NCBI GenBank assembly: GCA_945861165.1
Contig: CAMATO010000011.1
Span: 1 to 19,506, forward strand
Origin: Bifidobacterium breve
GTDB taxonomy: Bacteria > Actinomycetota > Actinomycetes > S36-B12 > UBA5976
Length of the DNA: 19,506 bases
Direction: 5' to 3'
The translations under genes and the position numbers were made by a program. The stretch's first letter is position 1; every line of letters begins with the position of its first letter. This document shows positions 6,053 through 14,253 of this stretch, piece after piece. Under the pieces are notes generated by a model. That model did no database searches. It was not told the DNA's origin and was given only the letters and a program-made list of their open reading frames with translations.

Positions 6053-7309
6053 ATGTCAGAGTCTTTGGAAGAAATTGCTTTAGAGGAAGCTGACTTTCTC
6101 ACCCACATCACCAAACCAATTAGACCAATTCATTTAATTGATTCGCAAGAATTATTAGTTTCCTTCTCAAAAAAATTAAGCACAGAAGCAGAACCTTTTG
6201 CCCTGGATGCTGAACGTGCTTCGGGATTCAAATATTCGCAACGCGCCTATCTATTGCAAATATCTTCAGCCACCTCTGATATTTATTTAATTGATCCCAC
6301 CGGAATTGATGACCTAACACCTTTAAGGGATTTACTAAACAATAAATCTTGGATCTTGCATGCAGCCACCCAAGATTTGTCTTGCCTTCATGAACTTGGG
6401 CTTAAGCCTGGTGAAATATTTGATACAGAATTAGCTGCCAGATTGATGTCACTACCCCACGTTGGTTTAGGTGGATTATTGGAAGACGAATTACAAATAA
6501 CACTTGATAAAGAACATTCAGCAGCAGACTGGTCTAAAAGACCACTGCCTCAAGATTGGTTAATTTATGCTGCCCTTGATGTTGAATTCTTGCATCAACT
6601 CAGAAATATTTTGATTACCAAACTCACCGCGAGCAACAAACTAGAATTGGCTACCCAAGAATTTCAAGCCTTGTGTGTTTGGCAATCCCCTGGAGCAAAA
6701 CCAGATCCTTGGCGTAGAACTTCTGGAATGCATGAAGTTAGAGGTGGAATAGAAGCAGCCATAGTGAAACAGATTTGGTTGAAACGTGATGAGATTGCTC
6801 AAGAAAGAGACATTGCTCCTGGTCGAGTTTTAAATGATGCTGCAATTGTAGAAATTGCTGCTCAGAAACCGAAAACGGAAACAGGTTTGAAATCTTTGCC
6901 TTCCATTAAATATCGACCAGCTAAAAATGATTCCGCAATCTGGTTTGAACAACTACAAATTGCCTTGCAGTTGCCTGCTGATCAATGGCCCGTGAAACAA
7001 AAAGCGACTGAAACTTATCCTGCACCTAAATCTTGGTTAGAAAGAAGACCTGAGGCATATCAGCGTTTGCAGTTTATGAAGGCTGCATTGCATCAGTTGG
7101 GTGAAGAAACCCAAATTCCGGTGGAGCATTTGTGTTTGCCAGATTTAGTGAAACGTTGGTGTTGGGACAAGCCCTCTCAAGATGAGGAATCAACTCAGCA
7201 GTGGCTCTTGGCTCATGGGGCTCGTTCCTGGCAGGTAGAGAAAATCACCCCATTGCTGCTCAAATCATTAGACAACCCCGAGGTTGACGAATTCGAGGAA
7301 CTGGGTTAG
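6053..7309 (+). CDS. rnd: Ribonuclease D (DEDDy exonuclease with HRDC)
   Basis: A 418-residue 3'-5' exoribonuclease involved in tRNA and stable-RNA 3' processing. The exonuclease domain (about 28-200) shows D52 and E54 in LDAERASG, D108 in ATQDLSCL, and the Y172xxxD176 pair in YAALDV, the complete DEDDy set. An HRDC domain follows at about 228-305 (IWLKRDEIAQERDIAPGRVL, then DAAIVEIA). The C-terminal 100 residues form a second helical region seen in actinobacterial members. The ATG follows the response-regulator stop by 6 bases, with a short AGAGG-type SD overlapping that stop, so the two genes are likely cotranscribed. Confidence 0.93.
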   Translation: MSESLEEIALEEADFLTHITKPIRPIHLIDSQELLVSFSKKLSTEAEPFALDAERASGFKYSQRAYLLQISSATSDIYLIDPTGIDDLTPLRDLLNNKSWILHAATQDLSCLHELGLKPGEIFDTELAARLMSLPHVGLGGLLEDELQITLDKEHSAADWSKRPLPQDWLIYAALDVEFLHQLRNILITKLTASNKLELATQEFQALCVWQSPGAKPDPWRRTSGMHEVRGGIEAAIVKQIWLKRDEIAQERDIAPGRVLNDAAIVEIAAQKPKTETGLKSLPSIKYRPAKNDSAIWFEQLQIALQLPADQWPVKQKATETYPAPKSWLERRPEAYQRLQFMKAALHQLGEETQIPVEHLCLPDLVKRWCWDKPSQDEESTQQWLLAHGARSWQVEKITPLLLKSLDNPEVDEFEELG

Positions 7310-7342
7310 GTTAGAACTAACTCGAAAAAAGGAAAACCTCTC

Positions 7343-8176
7343 TTGCTTGCTGGACTCCTAATTGGCCTTCGCGAAGGTTTAGAAGCTGCCCTGATCGTAG
7401 GAATCCTTATTGCATATTTAGTTAAAATTGATTTACGCAGCCGCATTAAAACCATTTGGACAGGTGTCCTTTCAGCCGTAGCTTTTTCTTTAATTGTGGG
7501 CATAGGTGTGGGATTAACTTCTGAGTCATTAACAGAATTTGCGGAAAAATTCTTTGCCGGAACCATGAGTTTCATCGCAGTTGGTTTTGTAACCGGAATG
7601 ATCTTTTGGATGAGAGCTGCTGCAAAAGGATTAGCTAAGAATTTAAGAACCCAAGTTGATAGTGCACTAATTGGTGGTGGAGCGTTTAGTTTAGCTGCGC
7701 TAGCTTTTGCGGCGGTAGCAAGAGAAGGTGTAGAAACCTCAATTTTCTTATGGGCAGCGGCACAAAATTCTGGAAGTTTACCAACTTTGGTGGGCGGCTT
7801 TACCGGTATCGCAATCTCAATTTTCTTAGGATATTTGATTTATCTAGGTGCAGTAAAATTAAATCTATCTGTCTTCTTTCGCACCACAGGTCTACTTTTA
7901 ATGGTGGTAGCTGCTGGTGTATTAACCTACGGAATACACGAATTCCAAGAACTCGGTTGGTTACCTGGTGAAGACGCGATAGCTTATGATTTATCAACTT
8001 CAATTGATCCCAGCGGTTTTGTGGCAACCTTACTTAAGGGACTACTTAGCTTAAGAACATCAATGTCTTGGTTGGAATTGTTTGCCTACATTTCCTACAT
8101 CGTTATTGTGGCCACACTGTTTCTAAAGCCAGCCAAAGTAAATAAAGATACTGTAGAAAAAGTTAAAGTTTCTTAA
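7343..8176 (+). CDS. efeU: FTR1/EfeU-family iron permease
   Basis: A 277-residue polytopic membrane protein predicted to import iron. The two signature REGxE motifs are present: REGLE at 10-14 in the first transmembrane helix and REGVE at 127-131. About seven hydrophobic segments are visible. The start is TTG with AAAAAAGGAAAA about 10 bases upstream; the resulting N-terminus [17 protein letters not shown] matches family length. The usual partners EfeO (cupredoxin/M75) and EfeB (Dyp peroxidase) are not in the window, so the iron supply route or redox partner is unclear. The stop overlaps the dxs stop on the other strand (8173-8176, TTAA shared). Other metal specificity is possible. Confidence 0.88.
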   Translation: MLAGLLIGLREGLEAALIVGILIAYLVKIDLRSRIKTIWTGVLSAVAFSLIVGIGVGLTSESLTEFAEKFFAGTMSFIAVGFVTGMIFWMRAAAKGLAKNLRTQVDSALIGGGAFSLAALAFAAVAREGVETSIFLWAAAQNSGSLPTLVGGFTGIAISIFLGYLIYLGAVKLNLSVFFRTTGLLLMVVAAGVLTYGIHEFQELGWLPGEDAIAYDLSTSIDPSGFVATLLKGLLSLRTSMSWLELFAYISYIVIVATLFLKPAKVNKDTVEKVKVS

Positions 8177-10071
8177 TTCTTTCTGGCGCTTAAAACATCA
8201 TCAAGTCTTGCTACTGCTTCAATAATTTCTCGAGAAATATCTTGGGCGGTTAAACCAATCTCAGACAAAACTTGAGCACGAGTTGCATGCATTAAGAATT
8301 TCTCTGGAATACCAAAATCTCTTTGAGGGGTGTAAATATTTTGGTCTCTCAAGAATTGAGAAATACCAGCTGCTGCTCCACCTGATTTTGAATTATCTTC
8401 CACCACTGCAATCAACCTATGTCTGGCCGCTAAGGTTGCCAAATATTTTGGTAACGGCTTAAGCCAGCGCGGATCTACAACTGTGACACCCATTCCTTGA
8501 TCTTTTAGTCTGTGGGCCACATCGACTGCTAGATGTGCCATGGCCCCAATTGAAATAAGTAACACGTCTTCTTCCCCATGTTTACTTAAAACATCAACAC
8601 CTTGAATACGTTCCAGGGCCGGAATTGGTTGAGCAATTGCTCCCTTAGGAAATCTTATAACTGTTGGTCGATCCTTAACGACTACAGATTCTCTTAACAA
8701 CTCTCTTAAAGTTGATGCATCTCTTGGTGCTGACAACATCAAATTAGGAACTACTTGCAAAATAGATAAATCCCACATTCCGTTATGACTGGCCCCATCA
8801 TCACCTGTGACTCCTGCTCGATCCAACACAAAAGTTACTCCCGCATTGTGCAAGGCCACATCCAACAACAATTGATCAAAAGCCCTGTTTAAAAATGTGG
8901 CATAAACTGCCACAACCGGATGAAGTCCACCAAAAGCCATACCCGCAGCTGCGGTGGTGGCATGTTGTTCAGCAATACCAACATCAAAGATTCGATCAGG
9001 AAATTGTTGCGCAAATTTAACTAAACCTGTGGGCCCCAGCATCGCTGCTGTTATTGCCACCACATCTTTTCTTTCCTTACCAATAGCTACCAATTCGTCA
9101 CTGAAAACAGAAGTCCAAGTTGTTGCTGAGGCATTAACTGGTTTACCTGTGTCTGGATTAATTACACCGGTGGCATGAAATTTTTCTGCTTCATCATCTA
9201 AAGCAGGACCATAACCTTTACCTTTTTCAGTTATGACATGAACCAAAACTGGGCCGTTAAATCTTTTTGCCACCTGTAAAGCATTTTCAATCAAATCTTC
9301 ATCATGACCATCAACTGGTCCTAGATATTTCAAACCTAAATCTTCAAATAAACCTTGTGGCGCAAAAACATCTTTAATACCTTTTTTCATACCATGCAAA
9401 GCTTCAAACACTGGTCTACCAAGTGGGGACTTTAATAAGGTTTCTTTACCCCAATCTAAAACTTTTTCATACGTGTCATTTGTTCTTAAACTTGCTAAGT
9501 GAGTTGAAAGTCCACCGATAGTTGGTGAATATGATCGTCCATTGTCATTAACAATAATTACTAACGGTCGATGAGTTTGTGCGGCAATATTATTTAGTGC
9601 CTCCCAACTCATTCCCCCAGTAAGTGATCCATCCCCCACCACCGCAACTACATGTCGGTCTTTAAGTTCACCGGTTTGTTCATAAGCTCGCGCAATTCCA
9701 TCAGCCCAAGACAAAGCAGTTGAAGCATGAGAATTTTCAACAATGTCATGTGCTGATTCAATTCTGGCCGGATACCCAGATATTCCATCTTTTTTTCTTA
9801 ACTCACTAAACTGATCAAGTCTGCCGGTAAACATTTTGTGAACATATGACTGATGTCCGGTATCCCAGATGATTGCATCTTGAGGTGAATCAAAAACTCT
9901 GTGAATGGCGATTGTTAATTCAACAACACCTAAATTTGGACCTAAGTGGCCACCAGTTTTTGACACTCGATCAATCAGGAATTCTCTAACTTCTGCTGCC
10001 AAAGCTGGAATTTGGGCTGAAGTGATTTTCTTTAGATCGGTAGGTGAATTAATGGAATGAAGCAATCTCAT
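8173..10071 (-). CDS. dxs: 1-deoxy-D-xylulose-5-phosphate synthase
   Basis: A thiamine-diphosphate enzyme condensing pyruvate and glyceraldehyde 3-phosphate, the first step of the MEP isoprenoid pathway. The protein has 632 residues, normal for the family. It shows [13 protein letters not shown] (72-84), the ThDP-binding GDGS at 146-149 followed by ALNN and VNDN, GPVDGHD near 251, the catalytic glutamate E368 in DVGIAEQHA, and [20 protein letters not shown]. The ATG at 10069-10071 is preceded by AAGGAAGGTAGGA. A sigma-70-like promoter lies just upstream. It follows the xylose operon on the same strand with a 101-base gap and ends convergently on the iron permease gene. Confidence 0.97.
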   Translation of the reverse strand: MRLLHSINSPTDLKKITSAQIPALAAEVREFLIDRVSKTGGHLGPNLGVVELTIAIHRVFDSPQDAIIWDTGHQSYVHKMFTGRLDQFSELRKKDGISGYPARIESAHDIVENSHASTALSWADGIARAYEQTGELKDRHVVAVVGDGSLTGGMSWEALNNIAAQTHRPLVIIVNDNGRSYSPTIGGLSTHLASLRTNDTYEKVLDWGKETLLKSPLGRPVFEALHGMKKGIKDVFAPQGLFEDLGLKYLGPVDGHDEDLIENALQVAKRFNGPVLVHVITEKGKGYGPALDDEAEKFHATGVINPDTGKPVNASATTWTSVFSDELVAIGKERKDVVAITAAMLGPTGLVKFAQQFPDRIFDVGIAEQHATTAAAGMAFGGLHPVVAVYATFLNRAFDQLLLDVALHNAGVTFVLDRAGVTGDDGASHNGMWDLSILQVVPNLMLSAPRDASTLRELLRESVVVKDRPTVIRFPKGAIAQPIPALERIQGVDVLSKHGEEDVLLISIGAMAHLAVDVAHRLKDQGMGVTVVDPRWLKPLPKYLATLAARHRLIAVVEDNSKSGGAAAGISQFLRDQNIYTPQRDFGIPEKFLMHATRAQVLSEIGLTAQDISREIIEAVARLDDVLSARKN

Positions 10072-10098
10072 GTTGTCCTACCTTCCTTCATATCCCTA

Positions 10099-10127
10099 GT
10101 TAAACCGACTATTGCGTTTCTCGCCAA
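10099..10127 (-). promoter_or_regulatory. Candidate dxs promoter
   Basis: Read on the minus strand, TTGGCG (10122-10127) and TTTAAC (10099-10104) are separated by exactly 17 bases; each matches 4 of 6 consensus positions. The start codon is about 27 bases downstream with a good SD. This suggests dxs can be expressed apart from the upstream xylose genes. A 10-base palindrome ATTCTAGAAT overlaps the upstream edge. Confidence 0.4.
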
Positions 10128-10172
10128 TTCTAGAATGACCGTGATTACCTAAACGGCCACAGTAAATGCTAC

Positions 10173-10964
10173 TTAAAGACGAATAATTTCCCATTTCACA
10201 CTCGCTGCCAACGGAGCACCAGGACTAACCAGGTGTTTGGGGTGATTAACGTCATCTGGTGGGCCGGTTTGAGGTTCAATACAGAAAACATCCTCTAGCT
10301 CATCATAAATCACGAATGTGTCCACATCACTACTGAAATCAATTCTTAATGCTTCAGGCCACTCAATGAATCCTTTGCCACTGGTCACAACAAAAGCATC
10401 ATCAAATGGTGGGATACCGATTAGTTGTGTTTCATTTAAGGTGAAATTATTTTCGTCTTTTTTATATTGGGATTCAGCTTCAATTCCAAACTTGGCAATT
10501 TTTCCTTTAGTTAGTTGGCGTTTAAACCAAGGATGCCAGCCAAGTTGGGCCGGAAATTCTGCCTGCTCAGTTGAGATTGAGGCATAACACTTTACGAAAT
10601 TATTAGCAATGCTCCATCTTTGTAGGACTTGCATTTTGATGGGCCACTTGTCATTTGTTTCATGCAAAATTTCAACAGCAAAATCTGATTGATTTTGCAC
10701 TTTTCCTGGACCAAATGCCACAGTGCCATGAATGGCCCACTGCTGAAAATTTATTTCTTGGGGATAGCTTTTCCCATTAAAACTAACTTGATTATCCCTA
10801 ATTCGACCAGCCCATGGTGCCATCAAGTACCAGCCACCAATTAATGGATGATCTCCCTGTTCTCCCAGGATTTGCAAATCATCTTTGTACCATGCTGTGG
10901 CACGTCCACCATTAATCGGATCAATTACTAATTTGTGATCACCACTAGCTATTTCAATTGTCAT
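10173..10964 (-). CDS. Aldose 1-epimerase (mutarotase) family protein
   Basis: A 263-residue GalM-fold enzyme that interconverts alpha and beta anomers of free aldoses. Probable catalytic residues are H79 in WAIHGTVAFG, H144 in LGWHPWF and E230 in CIEPQTGPPDDVN, the last being a strong signature of the actinobacterial subgroup. RIRDN near 54-58 is the substrate-binding arginine region. No signal peptide, so it is cytosolic. SD AAGGA lies about 7 bases before the ATG. Being 35 bases downstream of the xylose permease gene on the same strand, it probably supplies the anomer used by XylA. Specificity for xylose is inferred from context; glucose or galactose are equally possible by sequence. Confidence 0.9.
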   Translation of the reverse strand: MTIEIASGDHKLVIDPINGGRATAWYKDDLQILGEQGDHPLIGGWYLMAPWAGRIRDNQVSFNGKSYPQEINFQQWAIHGTVAFGPGKVQNQSDFAVEILHETNDKWPIKMQVLQRWSIANNFVKCYASISTEQAEFPAQLGWHPWFKRQLTKGKIAKFGIEAESQYKKDENNFTLNETQLIGIPPFDDAFVVTSGKGFIEWPEALRIDFSSDVDTFVIYDELEDVFCIEPQTGPPDDVNHPKHLVSPGAPLAASVKWEIIRL

Positions 10965-10999
10965 TTCAAATCCTTAGGCTTTGAAAAGAAAATATGTGA

Positions 11000-12232
11000 T
11001 TAAGAAGTTCGTGATTTTCGACTGGTTATCGCATCAGCTGTTGCTGCTAACAAAAGCACGCCACCTGTAATTGCAAGATTTAATCCAGATGCCAATCCGA
11101 TAAGTCCCAAACCGTTATCGATAACCGCAATAACAAATCCACCAATAACAGCATCACTGAGTCGACCGCGTCCACCAAACAAACTCACTCCACCCACCAC
11201 GGCTGCAGCAATTGCGTTTAACACAATTGATCTACCAGCTGCTGCATCAACAGATGCTTGGCGAGAGGCCATAAGAATTCCGGCAATTCCTGCAAACGAA
11301 GATGAGATCATGAATACTTTGATGCGCACTCGACTTACTTGAATGCCTGCACGTCTGGCGGCTTCTGCGTTACCACCAACTGCATAAACATGTCTTCCAA
11401 ATTTTGTTCTATTTAACACAAATGTTCCCGCTGCCAAAAGTATTAACACAATTGGAACTACATAAGGAACACCTTTCAAAGAAGTAACTGCTGGATTTGC
11501 GCCACGTTCTAAGTTAAGGAAACTAACAAAGCCAACACCAACAATCAAAATTGCGAAGGAACGAAATACTAAAATTCCCATAGATTTATTTGGTTGCCCT
11601 GATGAAGTTCTTTGTCTACGTGAATAAAGTGCTGATCCCACATAAAGTAAAAAGATTACGGTTAACAAAATCCATCCAAATGCTATCGGCATTGGAGTAT
11701 TCATAATTGCCAGAATTGGTGGTGCATCTATTCCAATTAGTCCACCTTTGCCAACCACAACAAGTTGTAGACCCTGAAAAGCTAAAAATGCTGCCAAGGT
11801 AACCACAAACGAGGGAATACCGACTTTGGCTACTAACACCCCAATTAAAAACCCAATTAACATTCCTAAAGAAATTGCAATTACTACCGCAAGAGGCCAA
11901 GCCACCCCATAGTTAGACATTGAAATGGCCAGAAAAGCAGCCGATAATCCAGCAGTAACTCCTGCTGCTAAATCAATTTCTCCCAGTAACAAAACAAAAG
12001 TTAAACCCATAGCTAATGTTGTGACGGTGGCTGTTTGGGTTAAAAGATTGGCAAAGTTAATAGGTTTTAAAAAAATTGGGTTCGCTGCAGCAAAAAGTGT
12101 GGCAAGAATGATTAAACCCAACAGGGCAGGTAATGAACCGGTTTCTCCGCCTTTTACTCTGGCAATGTAATTGCGACCAGCATCAAGAAAAGATCCTTCG
12201 TTACCAGTTTGAATAGTAGTTTGATTATTCAT
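11000..12232 (-). CDS. xylH: Xylose-type sugar ABC transporter permease
   Basis: A 410-residue CUT2-family (RbsC/XylH-like) inner-membrane permease with about ten hydrophobic helices. Characteristic segments are GEIDLAAGVTAGLSAA, VGIPSFVVTLAAFLAFQG, GRHVYAVGGNAEAARRAGI (the ATPase-contact loop) and AAVVGGVSLFGGRGRL. The N-terminal 30 residues are cytosolic. The ATG directly follows the TAA of the ATPase gene, a zero-base junction implying translational coupling. Between helices there is a basic loop RRQRTSSGQPNKS typical of XylH-length members rather than shorter RbsC. Xylose specificity rests on the neighbouring xylA and xylB; another pentose is possible. Confidence 0.92.
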   Translation of the reverse strand: MNNQTTIQTGNEGSFLDAGRNYIARVKGGETGSLPALLGLIILATLFAAANPIFLKPINFANLLTQTATVTTLAMGLTFVLLLGEIDLAAGVTAGLSAAFLAISMSNYGVAWPLAVVIAISLGMLIGFLIGVLVAKVGIPSFVVTLAAFLAFQGLQLVVVGKGGLIGIDAPPILAIMNTPMPIAFGWILLTVIFLLYVGSALYSRRQRTSSGQPNKSMGILVFRSFAILIVGVGFVSFLNLERGANPAVTSLKGVPYVVPIVLILLAAGTFVLNRTKFGRHVYAVGGNAEAARRAGIQVSRVRIKVFMISSSFAGIAGILMASRQASVDAAAGRSIVLNAIAAAVVGGVSLFGGRGRLSDAVIGGFVIAVIDNGLGLIGLASGLNLAITGGVLLLAATADAITSRKSRTS

Positions 12233-12988
12233 TTACACACCAACTTCTTGAGTTTTAGCACCAGTGATGTAACCAACAATATCTGCTTGACTTGTTTCAG
12301 ATTTCTTAACAACTGCAGTCATTTTTCCCAAGTAAAGAACATAAATGCGATCTGCCACTGCAAAAACATCTTGCAAATTGTGGGAAATAATGATTACTGC
12401 TTTACCAGAATCTGCCAACCTTCTTACCAGTTGTAGAACCTGTTCAGTTTGAGCAACACCTAATGCTGCAGTTGGTTCATCCAAAATCACCACTTTGTTA
12501 TTCCATAAGACAGCTCGAGCAATTGCCACAGTTTGTCTTTGACCACCAGATAGTCGAGCTACTTTTTGTCTAACAGATTTTACAGTTCTAACTGATAGTG
12601 AAGTAAGAGTATCTGCAGCTTTTGATTCCATGGCACCTTCATCAAGCACACCTGTGTGAGCTTGTTCTCTGCCTAAAAACATATTGTGCACAATGTCTAA
12701 GTTGTCACATAAAGCCAAATCCTGATAAACAACATCAATACCTAAATCAGATGATTGGCGTGGACTCTTTAATTCAACTGGGTTACCTTCAAAAAGAATT
12801 GTTCCTTGATCATAAGGTTGAATTCCTGCTAAACCTTTAATGAGTGTTGATTTACCGGCACCGTTATCTCCAACTAGAGCGGTTACCTCACCGGCACGAA
12901 CAGAGAAATTTACATCTTTCAAAACTTCAACTGGACCAAAATTTTTCTTAATATTTTTTAATTCAATTACTGGAGTCTCACTAGACAA
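12233..12988 (-). CDS. xylG: Xylose-type sugar ABC transporter ATPase, single domain
   Basis: A 251-residue ATPase energising the CUT2 transporter. Motifs are Walker A GDNGAGKST (40-48), the Q-loop Q89 in VYQDLAL, the signature LSGGQ (146-150), Walker B VVILDE (166-171) and H203 in SHN. E. coli XylG has two fused ABC cassettes of about 500 residues. This one has one cassette and should work as a homodimer, as in FrcA-type and Streptomyces systems; the termini are intact so it is not a truncation. Start is TTG with a strong SD AAGGGGAG at 12995-13002, 6 bases away. It follows the binding-protein gene across a 100-base gap containing a long hairpin. Confidence 0.92.
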   Translation of the reverse strand: MSSETPVIELKNIKKNFGPVEVLKDVNFSVRAGEVTALVGDNGAGKSTLIKGLAGIQPYDQGTILFEGNPVELKSPRQSSDLGIDVVYQDLALCDNLDIVHNMFLGREQAHTGVLDEGAMESKAADTLTSLSVRTVKSVRQKVARLSGGQRQTVAIARAVLWNNKVVILDEPTAALGVAQTEQVLQLVRRLADSGKAVIIISHNLQDVFAVADRIYVLYLGKMTAVVKKSETSQADIVGYITGAKTQEVGV

Positions 12989-13024
12989 GAAATTCTCCCC
13001 TTAAACTCAAATACCCTTTATTAA

Positions 13025-13068
13025 ATATTTGGTCTTGACACCCTATAACAGGTGTCAAGACCAAATAT
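13025..13068 (-). repeat. 18-bp perfect inverted repeat (hairpin) between xylF and xylG
   Basis: Arms 13025-13042 and 13051-13068 are perfectly complementary over 18 bases around an 8-base loop (ctataaca on the plus strand). The stem starts 20 bases after the xylF stop and ends 36 bases before the xylG start. On the minus-strand transcript it is followed by an A/U-rich stretch but not a clean U run, so it is either a leaky terminator or an mRNA-stabilising 3' structure for xylF. Equivalent hairpins after binding-protein genes in other sugar ABC operons raise binding-protein level over membrane components. Confidence 0.85.
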
Positions 13069-13088
13069 AACTATCTATAAATCAGATC

Positions 13089-14186
13089 TTAGGAAAGACC
13101 GATTTCTGTACACTTTGCTGCTGCGGCTCCGGTGCAAACATCTGCTGCCTTTAGACCACTGCGATCAAGTGCTGCTTTGAAACCATCAAGTGATGCTGCA
13201 TCTGCATACAACGCTTGTGGTGTAGCTGCTTGGAAAGGTGTTCCGTCAGCCAATTGTTTATTGGTTGCTGGTTTTTCACCCTTCAAGATTGCGATTGCCA
13301 ATTCAGCTGCTGTTGAAGCTTCAACTAAGTAATCTTTGAAGACAGTCATACATTGCTTGCCTGACAACACGTTGTTCATTCCTTCTTTAGAAGCATCTTG
13401 ACCTGAAACTGGCACGGTCAATTTGTTCTTATCAAGGATTGCGATTGCAGCTGCTGCGTTGGTGTCGTTTGCTGACACAACTGCGTCAACTTTTCCACCG
13501 TTTGCAGTAAGTGCTTGTTCAAAGTTGGTACCAGCTTTGGCACCATCCCATGAACCGTCTGGACGCTTTGCGCCAAGTTTTGCTTTGTCAACTTCAACAC
13601 CAGCAGCTTTTAATGCTGTGTCATAGCCTTCAGCAAACATTGCTGCGTTACCGTCTGTTGGATCTCCATCAAGGAAAATCAATTCAGCAGTCTTTGGATC
13701 TTTACCAGCATCGCCAAGACACTTAATGATTCCTTCACCTTGAAGTGTTCCAACTGTTACGTTGTCAAATGAAACGTAGTAGTCAACACCTTCAATTGGA
13801 CGATCGTAAGCAATCGTTGGTACACCTTGTGCCTTGGATTTGGCTGCAACTTGTGCGCCAGCGCCTTGGTAATCGGTGATAATCATTACGTTGCAACCTG
13901 AAGCAAGCATTGCATCACCAATGGTGAGCATCTTTGCAGTGTCGCCTTCAGCATTTTGAATGTCGGTTGTAAAACCGGCTGCTTCTAATGCTTCTTTTAA
14001 TGCTGGACGATCTCCATTTTCCCAACGTGGGGAAGATGCAGAATCTGGCAAGATTACGCAAGCTAAGCCACTTGCGGCTGCTGCGCTATCAGTTGCTGCG
14101 GTGTCACTTGAACCGCTTGAACATGCTGCTAATAAAAGAGCTGCTGCAGCGGTAACTGCGGCTACTCCGAAAGAGCGTTTTAACAC
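13089..14186 (-). CDS. xylF: Xylose-type sugar-binding lipoprotein
   Basis: A 365-residue periplasmic-binding-protein-fold lipoprotein (Peripla_BP_4 type) delivering sugar to the permease. The signal peptide ends in the lipobox LLAAC with C22 as the lipidated residue, followed by an S/G/D/A-rich flexible linker to about residue 40. The core includes the SPRWENGDRPALKEALEAAGF, MLASGCNVMIITDYQGAG and GVPTIAYDRPIEGVDYYVSFDN segments, with Y-D-R at the sugar pocket typical of XylF. The start is GTG with SD AAAGGAG at 14193-14199, 6 bases upstream, and its own promoter candidate. GC and codon use are richer in G/C than flanking genes, as expected for a highly expressed gene. Xylose specificity is supported by xylA directly upstream. 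Confidence 0.93.
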   Translation of the reverse strand: MLKRSFGVAAVTAAAALLLAACSSGSSDTAATDSAAAASGLACVILPDSASSPRWENGDRPALKEALEAAGFTTDIQNAEGDTAKMLTIGDAMLASGCNVMIITDYQGAGAQVAAKSKAQGVPTIAYDRPIEGVDYYVSFDNVTVGTLQGEGIIKCLGDAGKDPKTAELIFLDGDPTDGNAAMFAEGYDTALKAAGVEVDKAKLGAKRPDGSWDGAKAGTNFEQALTANGGKVDAVVSANDTNAAAAIAILDKNKLTVPVSGQDASKEGMNNVLSGKQCMTVFKDYLVEASTAAELAIAILKGEKPATNKQLADGTPFQAATPQALYADAASLDGFKAALDRSGLKAADVCTGAAAAKCTEIGLS

Positions 14187-14192
14187 TCAGTT

Positions 14193-14199
14193 CTCCTTT
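14193..14199 (-). promoter_or_regulatory. Strong ribosome binding site of xylF
   Basis: AAAGGAG lies 6 bases before the GTG start and fixes it. It lies inside an 8-codon open frame (ATG at 14211-14213, peptide MSNKTKEN) whose TGA (14187-14189) is directly followed by the xylF GTG. Confidence 0.75.
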
Positions 14200-14224
14200 G
14201 TTTTGTTGGACATGATTTAAAACA

Positions 14225-14253
14225 AATAAAGTTTTTGACTCTATTTATTTCAA
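14225..14253 (-). promoter_or_regulatory. Candidate xylF promoter overlapping the end of xylA
   Basis: On the minus strand, TTGAAA (14248-14253, 5 of 6) and TTTATT (14225-14230, 4 of 6) are separated by exactly 17 bases. The -35 box and spacer cover the last codons and stop of xylA. The predicted start site near 14218 would leave a leader of about 32 bases containing the strong SD. Confidence 0.45.

Noticed and set aside
10140..10172. Terminator between the mutarotase gene and dxs.
   Set aside because: A 6-bp stem with one G-U pair (GGCCGT/ACGGTC on the minus strand) lies downstream of the stop but lacks a U run, so readthrough into dxs cannot be excluded.
12233..12988. XylG at 251 aa could be a truncated version of the two-cassette E. 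coli protein.
   Set aside because: One complete cassette with all motifs, normal ends and immediate coupling to xylH. Single-cassette ATPases are normal in actinobacterial and FrcA-type systems.
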